From Pseudonocardia xinjiangensis (lineage in GTDB: Bacteria > Actinomycetota > Actinomycetes > Mycobacteriales > Pseudonocardiaceae), in contig NZ_JAAXKY010000085.1 of NCBI RefSeq assembly GCF_012911925.1, positions 1-32,395 on the forward strand: a stretch of DNA of 32,395 nt, given 5' to 3'. The number at the start of each line of letters is the position of its first letter. Position 1 is the stretch's first letter. A program made the position numbers and the translations under genes. Below are positions 22,817-30,801 of this stretch, in pieces. Under the pieces are notes generated by a model. It saw only the letters and a list, made by a program, of their open reading frames with translations. It did not search any database and had not been told where the DNA came from.

Positions 22817-24490
22817 ATGCTGAGCCAGACAGACGGGCTCGCTGCCAGCGGGCGCTCAACTCACGAGCCTTCGACTCAGCGACGTCGCCTTGGCGCGTAC
22901 TATACGACGGAGTCCGTCGCTCGCGTATTGGTCGAATGGGCCGTACGCGAGCCTGACGATTTAGTGTTGGACCCCTCGTACGGCGGATGCGCTTTTCTGC
23001 GGCAATCAATCGACCATCTCACCACGATCGGTTCGCCGCACCCACACAACCAAGTTTTCGGCGCCGATATCGACGGCGCCACCGCCACCTGGCGGGCCCA
23101 TCTAGTAGCTCAAGGCGTTCCCAAAACGAGCCTCCACGAGGGCGACTTCCTGCTCACCCATCCCTCAGTCGAGCTTCCTCTCTGCAGCGCCGTTGTGGGC
23201 AACCCGCCATATGTCAGACATCATCTGCTCTCAACCGATCAAATCGAGGCATATGGACGGCTTCGAGTGAACACGCCGTTAAGCCGCCGTGCTAATGCGT
23301 GGGCCTATTTTGTCCTGCACAGTCTTAGCTTCCTGCGACCAGGTGGCCGCCTCGCTCTGCTCCTGCCCAGCTCCATCCTCCACTCAGGTGGATATGCAGG
23401 CGAGGTTCGCGCAGAGCTATCCCGGCGCTGCGTTGATGTTCGATTCATCAGAGTTAGAGAACGGCTGTTTCAAGGCGTGTCCGAAGAAAGTGTTGTTCTC
23501 CTAGCAGTCACACCAAGTCGAGGCCCATCCGTATGGACGGATCCCCGACTGGTAGACGTGGATGATATCGATGGCCTGCGACACGAACTCGCCAGCTACG
23601 ATCAGGGGGCCAGTCCCGCCAAAACTCAGTCGCCAGACCGAAGCGGAGTAGTTCCAGGCATAGCCGAACTAGTCCAGAATCGCATAGTCAAATCTGGTCG
23701 ATTCGCCGATGTCGGCTCGCTTGCCCGCGTTCGAATTGGCGTCGTTACCGGAGCTAATTCCTTCTTTGTGCGGCGGCCCTCCTCCACATGGCAGGAGGAC
23801 GGCGTCTCCTGGAAGCCGATAATCTCGAGATCCGCCTGGCTAGATCGGCCTGTGTGGACCAATGCCGACGTTGCAAGAATTCAACTTCACGACCTACCGT
23901 CGCAACTTCTTTTGGCATCACTGGCGACCTCTACTTCACCCGGTAGCCATCTGGCGGACGAAGTAGCGGCCGCGGAGGAAGCTAAGCTTCACGAGAGGAG
24001 TCACACTTCTCGTCGGCCAGTCTGGTACGCGCTACCTGATCCACAAGTTCCGCATGTCTTTCTTCCCTGCATGGGTCGCGTTGCAGGGCGCGCCGTCGAG
24101 AATTCAAGCAACGCTACGTCGACCAACGCAATCCATCATCTATGGTGGACTGATAATGCAGATCCCGATACTAGGTTTTATAGAGTACTTGCGACTTGGT
24201 CCGACGTCTGGAGGTTGCAGGGCGAACTCTTGGGACGCCCGTACGGAGGCGGGGTGCTAAAGTTGGAGCCGGCCTCCATTCGCGGCATGTATTTGCCCCT
24301 TCGTGCATCGAAGAGCCTGCATGGCGACCTACTCGAAGCTGCTCGCTCGGCCTCGGCAAGCGGCAATAGGAGGCGTATACAGGAAATTGCTAACAAGCTT
24401 ATCTGCTTGGATCTCGGAATAGAAGACCGCCTTCTTGACGAGATACGACATGCCTGCCTTGCGCTCGAAGAGCGCCGCCAGGCGAAATGA
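22817..24490 (+). CDS. N6-adenine DNA methyltransferase (M.TaqI/Eco57I-like)
   Basis: The 557-residue protein has an N-terminal catalytic domain in the gamma-class order: GAYYT (26-30, motif X), LDPSYGGCAFL (51-61, SAM-binding motif I) and VVGNPPYVR with the catalytic NPPY (129-132, motif IV). RPGGRLALLLPSSILHSG follows. The remaining ~330 residues look like a TaqI-type target-recognition domain, ending in GGGVLKLEPASIRGMYLPL and a helical tail. It should methylate adenine N6 in a specific duplex sequence. No endonuclease domain or recognisable restriction gene is nearby. The ATG at 22817 has AAGGGA 7 bp upstream; the longer open frame from 22376 is rejected. Codon use is AT-richer than in core genes. 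It converges on the three-gene minus-strand operon, ending 7 bp from it, and is probably the self-marking part of that cassette. Confidence 0.88.
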   Translation: MLSQTDGLAASGRSTHEPSTQRRRLGAYYTTESVARVLVEWAVREPDDLVLDPSYGGCAFLRQSIDHLTTIGSPHPHNQVFGADIDGATATWRAHLVAQGVPKTSLHEGDFLLTHPSVELPLCSAVVGNPPYVRHHLLSTDQIEAYGRLRVNTPLSRRANAWAYFVLHSLSFLRPGGRLALLLPSSILHSGGYAGEVRAELSRRCVDVRFIRVRERLFQGVSEESVVLLAVTPSRGPSVWTDPRLVDVDDIDGLRHELASYDQGASPAKTQSPDRSGVVPGIAELVQNRIVKSGRFADVGSLARVRIGVVTGANSFFVRRPSSTWQEDGVSWKPIISRSAWLDRPVWTNADVARIQLHDLPSQLLLASLATSTSPGSHLADEVAAAEEAKLHERSHTSRRPVWYALPDPQVPHVFLPCMGRVAGRAVENSSNATSTNAIHHLWWTDNADPDTRFYRVLATWSDVWRLQGELLGRPYGGGVLKLEPASIRGMYLPLRASKSLHGDLLEAARSASASGNRRRIQEIANKLICLDLGIEDRLLDEIRHACLALEERRQAK

Positions 24491-24497
24491 CGCCTCT

Positions 24498-25253
24498 CTA
24501 AGGTTGTTTGAGAAACAAGGTTGAAGGAGGCTTGGCCCTCTTCCAAGAAGACCAAGGCGAACCAGCAGTACGCTCAATTTCTTCTAGATGCCAATTCAGC
24601 TGCCGTCGCAGTCGTCTAGCTTGAACGGTTCGCCAGTCACGAACATCTTGAAAATCTCGGTCCGCATGCGCCGACCATCGTTCTTGGAAGAGTTCTGCAA
24701 GTATGAACTCGGCACAGGCAAATGGACTAACGAGCGCTCCTGGTAGTCGGGGGACGTCAAGGCTATGAGGAAACTTCTCGTCTTCCTCGCGGCCGAGAAT
24801 CTGCACATGAAAGTATGATCCAGGTGACGAGTCATCGGCGACTTCCATGCGCCACATCGCCACCTCACTTTCCTGCGAATTGGCGACAGGATCACCTTCA
24901 AGGAGTCGGATACACGTACTGGCTTTGCCGGCAAGCTCTACCCTCTTTGCCGCGCGATTGTTTCCTTTCACCCGGACCGGCCGCAGCTGCCAGATATACG
25001 TAATGACGGCATGAACATGCAACTCGCCACGAGCATCCGGCATATACTCACCTGTGCTCATCCGAGTCCGAATCGGAAGACGCTCTCTTACTTCCCAGTC
25101 GTAGATGCCATCTGACGACGAGGCGATCTGAGATAGGCTCTGATACGCCTGCTCGATCGCAGGGATACTTGACAGATCCAAGAAGCTGCGGGACAACTTT
25201 TGAAAGGAGCGCAACTCCCGCTGGAGTTCTTGGACCTCGAAGACTAGCGGCAC
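24498..25253 (-). CDS. Unrecognised protein, third gene of the kinase-receiver operon
   Basis: The 251-residue protein is not one I recognise. Residues 1-50 are helical and may form a short coiled coil (VFEVQELQRELRSFQKLSRS). The middle is predicted alpha/beta, with basic stretches (RVKGNNRAAKRVELAGK) and WRMEVADDSSPGSYFHVQIL. A well-ordered motif follows, FPHSLDVPRLPGALVSP then FACAEFILAELFQERWSAH, and a long basic helix precedes the C-terminus. There is no signal peptide, no membrane segment and no clear PD-(D/E)xK or HNH nuclease motif. The start is a GTG at 25253 with GAGGG about 6 bp upstream, 18 bp after the receiver-protein stop, so it is in the same operon. It could be the effector or an adaptor. 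Confidence 0.75.
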   Translation of the reverse strand: MPLVFEVQELQRELRSFQKLSRSFLDLSSIPAIEQAYQSLSQIASSSDGIYDWEVRERLPIRTRMSTGEYMPDARGELHVHAVITYIWQLRPVRVKGNNRAAKRVELAGKASTCIRLLEGDPVANSQESEVAMWRMEVADDSSPGSYFHVQILGREEDEKFPHSLDVPRLPGALVSPFACAEFILAELFQERWSAHADRDFQDVRDWRTVQARRLRRQLNWHLEEIERTAGSPWSSWKRAKPPSTLFLKQP

Positions 25254-25271
25254 CAGTTACCCTCAAGAAGT

Positions 25272-26408
25272 TCAGACAGCATCCATTAGACCGCGATCAT
25301 CGTCTTCAACCATAGCACCCAGCGCGGGGTCCTCAGCGGCCAACCTTCGGTCTGCGTAGGCAGTATCCGCGTAGGGAGGCCAATCATCAGGCCTCACGCG
25401 CACGACATCCTCGAGCTCGGCTGGTTCCTTACGCCGCCGGTGATCGGTCGCAATGACAACTACGGGGTGCCGCAAGCTTCCCGGCACGCATCCAAGGTCC
25501 GTTATTACTCTTGCAATCTCCGTCGGATCGCCGGATCTTCCATCAGTCTGACGCCATAGCCAGTTCTCAACGCCGGAACGCCACCAACGACGGCCAGAAA
25601 ATGTCGCCAGCACGCCTTGATACTCGCATTCGGATAGTTCCACCCAAAGAGGCGATTCGACCGGGATCTCATCCTCGGAAAGTCGGAGCCGTGTCCTCAA
25701 GTACTGCTCATCGATCAAAAAAGTTGGGTACGGCAAGACTCGATGGAGAAGCCAACGAAGAAGTGCCAGTCCGTGGTTCCTTTGGCTCATCTCGAATACT
25801 GGGGGCCGGCATTGAAGAGTTTCCGCTCGCGCTTGATCCATCCAGATTGTATCTTTTCCCTCGAGACCGAGTAGAGCTAGAACCTCCTCGACTGCTGCAT
25901 CTCCCTGGGCGCGCCCTGGCCAAGCGTGGGGAAGACTCTGCACGGCCGACGCCAGCTCTACCATCTGAGAGCTGCCTGAACCCTCTTCTATAGCTTCCTT
26001 ACTAAATGCCCATTCTAGGTTATTCTCGCGCGCGAAGACGTGTTCTCTTAGCGCTTCCGGCAGACCTAATGTTGCCTCATTTAGGTTAGCCGACCACAGA
26101 GCAAATGCAACTTTGGGCAGGTCGGATTCAAGCGCGGGGCGATTCGAAAAGGTTGGAAGGAGAATCGACCTGAGAGTCGAAACGACGGCCAGTCCATCAC
26201 GTGGTGCACGCGCCAACGGTGCGCTGTCGCGCTCCGTCCACGCAGACAAGAAATAGTCGACCACAACTAGGTCGGCGTTATAAAGATCCCGCTCGTCGAC
26301 CTCTTCTGGATGCCGAACCTGGACAACTGCCGCCTCGGAAAATCGGTCACGCAGAGGGGTGATTGAATCAGCGGAATCGTCCACGAGGAGAATTCGAGGT
26401 CGCGTCAT
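25272..26408 (-). CDS. Receiver-domain protein with unrecognised C-terminal domain
   Basis: The 378-residue protein opens MTRPRILLVDDSADSITPLR. The receiver has every key residue: acidic pair D10/D11, phospho-acceptor D51 in LVVVDYFLS, S107 in VAFALWSANL (Thr/Ser position) and K137 in NLEWAFSK. It contains an insertion (about 56-98), so the domain is longer than usual. Residues about 150-378 form a domain I do not recognise. It is rich in Trp (LALLRWLLHRVLPYPTFLID, SGRRWWRSGVENWLW) and shows no helix-turn-helix. It is therefore not an obvious transcription factor. The ATG at 26408 lies one base after the TGA of the kinase gene, with GGTGA as Shine-Dalgarno inside that gene, so synthesis is coupled. 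The natural phosphodonor is H624 of the upstream kinase. Confidence 0.85.
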   Translation of the reverse strand: MTRPRILLVDDSADSITPLRDRFSEAAVVQVRHPEEVDERDLYNADLVVVDYFLSAWTERDSAPLARAPRDGLAVVSTLRSILLPTFSNRPALESDLPKVAFALWSANLNEATLGLPEALREHVFARENNLEWAFSKEAIEEGSGSSQMVELASAVQSLPHAWPGRAQGDAAVEEVLALLGLEGKDTIWMDQARAETLQCRPPVFEMSQRNHGLALLRWLLHRVLPYPTFLIDEQYLRTRLRLSEDEIPVESPLWVELSECEYQGVLATFSGRRWWRSGVENWLWRQTDGRSGDPTEIARVITDLGCVPGSLRHPVVVIATDHRRRKEPAELEDVVRVRPDDWPPYADTAYADRRLAAEDPALGAMVEDDDRGLMDAV

Positions 26409-26409
26409 A

Positions 26410-28926
26410 TCAGTCACCGAAGACCACCCGGACCGCAGTCTCGAATCCTGTGGATGGTTCAACGAAGCCCACCTTTCCCCCGTATTCCGCCAGGATGTCT
26501 CGTGTAATCGGCAGGCCGAGCCCGGTACCTTGTCCCAAATTTGCATCTAACTCGGCACTACCGCTCGCGAACGGCACGAACCAACGCTCTCCATCCTCAG
26601 GTCGGACACGGACACCTGTATTTTCGATTGTCATCTCGACATCCCCGTCCTGACTCTTCCGCGCCCACGCGCGGATTTTACCATTCTGGCCAGCTGCCTT
26701 TACGGCATTGGTTAGCAGGTTCGTCAAAATGGCGAGAAGCTCGGCGGGAAAGATGGGCGGTGTGCGAATGTCAGAACTAATCTCGTTAATGATAAGGATG
26801 TCGCGCTGCGCAGCAGCGGAACCCACTGTTCGCACAGCCACATCGAACCGAATGTGCAAGTTTTGCCTTGTACGTCGTTCACGGGCAGTTGTACTTGCCA
26901 CATCAGCAAGGTAAGAAGCCTGTCTCTCGAGGCCGCGCCTCAAATCGATTGCTTGCCGTCTGACCGACCCTGCCCCGTTTGGTAGCCGGACGTCCGGCCG
27001 AGGCGTAAGAAAGGTCTCGACGGCACGTGCCGTCGGGACCATGTGTTGAATTTCGTGGCTGAACGAGGCTAGTTGTGCTCCGACACTTGCGAGTACCCGC
27101 AATAGGCTGGTGTCGGAAGTTAACGACTCCGCCGCACGCTTGACTTCTTCGTATGCATGTAAGAGTTGGCGCTCCGTTGGGTCCGGCATCGCGAGTCGTA
27201 GCTGCTCGATTGCAGCCAGCAGTCGGCTCGCGGAGCCAGCGTCTCCGTTACGCCAAGCTTCTGGGTCGGCGGTCGAACCGCTGTAAACTCGGTCGGAGTC
27301 GTCGGACCCGTCGTCGGTTGTCTCATCTTGCTTATCGCCAGTGCCCTCGCTCGACGACTCTCCGCCGCCATCTGGATCACGAGTACTAGTACCAGTACCT
27401 GTACTTTCGCCGCCTGTTGACGATTGCGCTGATGCGGCTTTTGCCTCGCTCACAGTGCGCTCTTGTCCCTTTCGCGCATCTTCAGCAGCCCTACTTTGCA
27501 CGCCAGCGAGCGCGCGCGCACGCATCAAAAATTCTGTTCCGCGACGGACGAGGCTTCTCATAGTCTCGAAATGCTCATCGGGAACGAAACCTTCGCGATT
27601 CACTAAAGTGCGCAGACTACTGGCCCCCCGATCAGTGAGGAAAACGGCGCCATAGAAATTCCGGTTGGGAAGAAGCCGTAGGCTGTAGTCACGATTCGTG
27701 AGAGTCGACAGAGCCTTCGCGTCCTCGAGGGATCCTGGAAAGAGAGGATCTAGATTAAACCTTCCGCCTCGGCGTGTGTAGTCCGCGTCGAACCGCAGCC
27801 AATCATTGCCCGGGTCTCCGTACGGGAGGACACGGAATCCCTCGAGATATACACGGACCCCCGAAAGCCGTTCATTCGCTCGCTCATCAAGGCTTCGAAT
27901 CGGCCCACTCCTCACCAGTATGCGCGCGCTAAAGAACGGGCCACTCGACGGTGCGGGGTGCGGCGCGGTGGCACGGATTGGTCGACTGAAGGGCCTGCGT
28001 TCGAGCTCAGTTCTCGAAGGCGCGACGGCGAATTCGACGTCAAGACCCTCTATTGCTTGAATTTCAAGAACCCATTCGGTCGAGCGTTCGACTATTTCCC
28101 ATAGATCAGTGGGAACGCCGAAGTCACCTTCTAACCTGACTATCATCCCTGGGTCGTCTCGCGTGGTATCGCGAACCGTAGGCGCATCAAATAGGAGTGG
28201 AGCTGCTATGGTTCGCGCCGACAGAGGCTTAGCCAAGATGTCCGCGGGCGCGAAGTTGGATACCTGCCGAGATAGTTCCACAAGCTCTGTTTCACGCCAT
28301 CGCCTTCTCAGGCGAGCTAGATTAATCGTCGTGCCAGTAGGAGAGCTGTTCGAAAGTCTGCGAGAAGCAACTTGGAGCGCGGTTTCGTCGACGTCGTCGA
28401 GTGTCACAAATGTCTCGATCGCGTCCCAATCAATGGTTGCGTCAACGAGCGACCGACTTGCCTTTGCCGTTGCCACGAGGAGTTCTTCGGTGGATACTTC
28501 TGGGTATCGTGAGCGAAGATCATCCAGTAATGGAGCGTCTGTGCCATCAGCGACGGCAGCGATCGACTGAACCGACAGGTGTCCGGCTAGCTTATGTGCC
28601 GCAAGCCGGCCAACACCCTTCTCGCCAGTGAAGCGCCGACGGTATACCTTGCTGGCACGCCCGTCTACGGTCTTCGATCGGGCTGCAACGCTGAGGAAGC
28701 CGCTAGCGAACTGACCTGGCGTCATTCCGACTCCGTTGTCGATAACGCTAATTCGACCTCTCGTCGGATGCTCGAGATCGCGCCCGGCAATTATGACTTC
28801 GGTGGCGTCCGCATCGTACGAGTTCTTAACTAATTCAATCAGGGCGGTGGCGTCGCGACCGACCAGCAGCTCGCCGAGTTGCCTAAAGAGGCCGGTGTCA
28901 ACGGTGAAATGGGGAGTGTTGCTCAA
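26410..28926 (-). CDS. Dual-GHKL protein: Hsp90/MORC-like ATPase fused to a histidine-kinase core
   Basis: The 838-residue protein contains two GHKL ATPase units. The N-terminal one (about 5-120) has ALIELVKNSYDADA (E31, N35), ISVIDNGVGM (D63, G65, G67) and FTGEKGVGRLAAHKL (99-113), the Hsp90/MutL/MORC pattern. An S5-type domain follows (about 280-465; GVRVYLEGFRVLPYGDPGND, NREGFVPDEHFETM). A disordered acidic Ser/Gly/Asp linker spans about 485-560. The C-terminal histidine-kinase core has an H-box (ASFSHEIQH, H624), N-box (LTNLLTNAVKA, N740), a G1 box with Asn for Asp (IENTG), an F-box (WFVPFASGS) and a G2 box (GQGTGLGLP). No membrane segment, so it senses a cytosolic signal. The start is TTG at 28926 with GGAGG 7 bp upstream. 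It is the first gene of the operon. Confidence 0.87.
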   Translation of the reverse strand: MSNTPHFTVDTGLFRQLGELLVGRDATALIELVKNSYDADATEVIIAGRDLEHPTRGRISVIDNGVGMTPGQFASGFLSVAARSKTVDGRASKVYRRRFTGEKGVGRLAAHKLAGHLSVQSIAAVADGTDAPLLDDLRSRYPEVSTEELLVATAKASRSLVDATIDWDAIETFVTLDDVDETALQVASRRLSNSSPTGTTINLARLRRRWRETELVELSRQVSNFAPADILAKPLSARTIAAPLLFDAPTVRDTTRDDPGMIVRLEGDFGVPTDLWEIVERSTEWVLEIQAIEGLDVEFAVAPSRTELERRPFSRPIRATAPHPAPSSGPFFSARILVRSGPIRSLDERANERLSGVRVYLEGFRVLPYGDPGNDWLRFDADYTRRGGRFNLDPLFPGSLEDAKALSTLTNRDYSLRLLPNRNFYGAVFLTDRGASSLRTLVNREGFVPDEHFETMRSLVRRGTEFLMRARALAGVQSRAAEDARKGQERTVSEAKAASAQSSTGGESTGTGTSTRDPDGGGESSSEGTGDKQDETTDDGSDDSDRVYSGSTADPEAWRNGDAGSASRLLAAIEQLRLAMPDPTERQLLHAYEEVKRAAESLTSDTSLLRVLASVGAQLASFSHEIQHMVPTARAVETFLTPRPDVRLPNGAGSVRRQAIDLRRGLERQASYLADVASTTARERRTRQNLHIRFDVAVRTVGSAAAQRDILIINEISSDIRTPPIFPAELLAILTNLLTNAVKAAGQNGKIRAWARKSQDGDVEMTIENTGVRVRPEDGERWFVPFASGSAELDANLGQGTGLGLPITRDILAEYGGKVGFVEPSTGFETAVRVVFGD

Positions 28927-29010
28927 CTGCCGACCTCCGATCTTTGCTCACAGTAGGACAGGGTGTTCAGACCGATCTCGGTACATAGTAGGGGTCTCAA
29001 TGGACATGAG

Positions 29011-29025
29011 TGATCTTCGAGATCA
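29011..29025. promoter_or_regulatory. Inverted repeat upstream of the cargo operon
   Basis: TGATCT-TCG-AGATCA has perfect 6-bp arms and lies 85-99 bp upstream of the kinase TTG start, at the junction between AT-rich cargo and GC-rich backbone. A TGTGGATAA sequence (TTATCCACA on the minus strand) follows at 29029-29037. The repeat may be the operator of the three-gene operon. The rest of 28927-29169 shows no gene. Confidence 0.4.
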
Positions 29026-29169
29026 GCCTGTGGATAAGTGCCTCTCGGGAGCTGTTGGACCTCGGGGGCCTGTCCCCTGCCTGGCTCAGGCGGCAGCGGT
29101 CGGCGTGGCGGGACCGGCCGGCCGCATCGCCGTGCGGCTCTCCCCCGGGCAGCGTGGCGGCGTGGACGG

Positions 29170-29997
29170 TCAGACCCATGCTCGCCGACTTGCGGAGACG
29201 GCGGTGACTTTGGGTGTGAGGCAGTCAAGCTCAGCCGCCACCGCCATGCTGAACGGCTTCTCGCCCATCTCGGCGCACAGCTCAGCGACGTGTTTGCTGA
29301 GGTAGTGCGCAGCCCCAACCGAGCCGAGCGCGTGGACACCGGCGATGTGCGTGATGACCTGGCCGTCCCGGACATGGCAGGCGATGTAGGCGACGTCTGC
29401 CCGGAATGGCTCGGGGTCGTCCACCAGGGAGGCGAACCGCTCCCCCCTCAACTTGTCCACGAGGTACCACCGGCCGCGTCGGCGATGGTCATGCCGAGTA
29501 TCGGGTCTCCGCTCATCAGCGCGTCGCCAATGTAGGCCGAGGCCGGACCGCCCACCACGATCGCGTCTCGGGTCGGTCCCCACTCCTCGCGGGAGTTGAT
29601 GACCAGGCTCTCGGCGGTGAATGGAAGTTGGTCGACCTCGGCGATCAGGTGTGCGCTCACGCCGTCGTCCTCGGCGGTGACGACCATGTCCTAGCGCTCC
29701 AGGATCCGCAGGCCGACCACCGCGACGTCGAGCGAGCCGACACCGAAGAACGCCCAGTCGCGGGCGGGCACTGTTGCGGATCTGGGTGGTGCGACCCTTG
29801 GCCAGGCCGAAACCCATTGCGACCTCGGTGCAACTGTCGCCGAACTGGTCCCGTGCCTCCCCGAGCGCCGCTCGCCTCAGGCGCGCCAGTTCCACCGAGC
29901 GCTGCTGGTAGATTGCCAGGAGCTCGGTCCCCCTACGCCCTCGGCGCGGCGGGGCAGGCTCCCGGCGCAGACGTTCGAACTCCTCATCCACGCCCAC
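29170..29997 (-). pseudogene. Frameshifted HTH-containing regulator-like gene of the element backbone
   Basis: Reading from a GTG at 29997 (AAGGGG Shine-Dalgarno), the product starts VGVDEEFERLRRE and has a helical region ending FGLAKGRTTQIRNS, like a sigma-region-4 type helix-turn-helix. Near 29770 the frame shifts. The second frame carries VAVVGLRILER, then an in-frame TAG (29692-29694), then MVVTAEDDGVSAHLIAEVDQ and VVGGPASAYIGDALMSGDPI. Near 29480 it shifts back and continues DKLRGERFASLVDDPEPFRA and GAAHYLSKHVAELCAEMGEK to 29170. Two compensating frameshifts and one stop make it a pseudogene. The original was probably a DNA-binding protein of unknown function carried by integrative elements; I cannot name the family. 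Confidence 0.75.
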
Positions 29998-30039
29998 GAG
30001 TTTAGGCCCCTTGACAAGTAGGCGCGCTGCATACCACCC

Positions 30040-30081
30040 TCGGATTGTTCTCCTCAACTCCATCGGATTGTTCCCCTCAAC
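30040..30081. promoter_or_regulatory. Two-copy 19-bp direct repeat between divergent backbone genes
   Basis: TCGGATTGTTCYCCTCAAC occurs at 30040-30058 and 30063-30081 (18/19 identical, 23-bp period). It sits between the divergent starts of the HTH pseudogene (29997) and the small plasmid-type pseudogene (30135). Both arms of the divergent region are close, so these are likely operator copies for the element's regulator. Two copies are too few for a convincing iteron origin. Confidence 0.6.
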
Positions 30082-30134
30082 ATCACTGCTTCTAATGATT
30101 AGGGTCTACACGAACTGGCGAAGGAGCAAGAGCG

Positions 30135-30485
30135 ATGCAAGAAATTCCGGTGGACCTCGGCAGCTACAAGCTGACGGTCGTCGGGTCGACGCCCGAAGAC
30201 GCGCGATGACGCCAACGGCCCAGATCCCGGTGGCTGACCGCCACCGCGCCACAAAGTTCACTGTGTCGCTGTTCGCGAAGCTGCGGCCAGGCCGGGACGG
30301 CGGGCACCGAAGGGCGAGGAGATCAAGGTGACACTGGCGACCGGGCCCGGCCTGCACTTCGGGGCGGACATGCAAGTCGAACTGATCGACGTCCGCGTCT
30401 CCCCTACCAACTCGAATCCGCGGGCCGGGTCAACTCCGGACTCGCGTGGCGGGCCATGGACATCAAGCACGCGCCTCTTCCGCGG
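30135..30485 (+). pseudogene. Frameshifted small plasmid/integrative-element protein (SCO3933-like)
   Basis: A good start (AAGGAG, 8 bp, ATG 30135) opens MQEIPVDLGSYKLTVVGSTP then EDAR and stops at 30209. The rest is spread over other frames: KFTVSLFAKL from about 30250, KGEEIKVTLATGPG and VELIDVRVSP from about 30312, and YQLESAGRVNSGLAWRAMDI in a further frame to about 30475. Placed in order these rebuild a ~110-residue protein of the kind found beside transfer and replication genes in actinomycete integrative elements; I recall the name SCO3933 family but cannot verify it. At least three frameshifts are needed, so it is dead. Confidence 0.7.
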
Positions 30486-30801
30486 CACCACGTCCCAACA
30501 GTGACAGTAACACTCTGGGCCACACAGCCGACCTCCCGGCGGTCTGACCGGCCGCGCTCGGGCTCGGGGCAGCCGGCCCCTTACTGACCGGCGAAATCAC
30601 CGCAATTCCGCGCTGGTTGCACCCTGCCCGAAAGCAGGCCACCACCAGCACCGAATGTCCCTGATAACCACCACCGCCATCTGCAGCAGCTGCTTGAGCT
30701 CCGGCTCATGCGACATCCGCGACAGCTTCAGCATCACCCCGGACACCTCCATCTGGCGCCGGTAACGGCTGGCTCGTCCAGGTTGAACGAGAGACGAGCT
30801 A
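30486..30801. other. Eroded backbone without a recognisable gene
   Basis: This GC-rich stretch separates the plasmid-type pseudogene from the integrase pseudogene. In intact elements of this kind the space usually holds transfer, replication or excisionase genes. Here only short fragments remain, for example GAAGPLTGEITAIPRW on the plus strand. No frame gives a protein I can name, so I treat it as debris. Confidence 0.5.

Noticed and set aside
24504..24518. Terminator between the convergent methyltransferase and the operon
   Set aside because: TTGTTT-GAG-AAACAA is AT-only with a 6-bp stem and lies inside the 3' end of the minus-strand gene; too weak to call.
24498..25253. Cognate restriction endonuclease of the methyltransferase
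   Set aside because: Considered because of position, but I see no PD-(D/E)xK, HNH, GIY-YIG or PLD motif. Kept as unknown rather than assigned.
29029..29037. Replication origin of the element (DnaA box TTATCCACA)
   Set aside because: Only one box, no iteron array and no Rep gene recognisable nearby.
30040..30081. Iteron-type plasmid origin
   Set aside because: Only two copies, and their place between divergent genes fits operators better.
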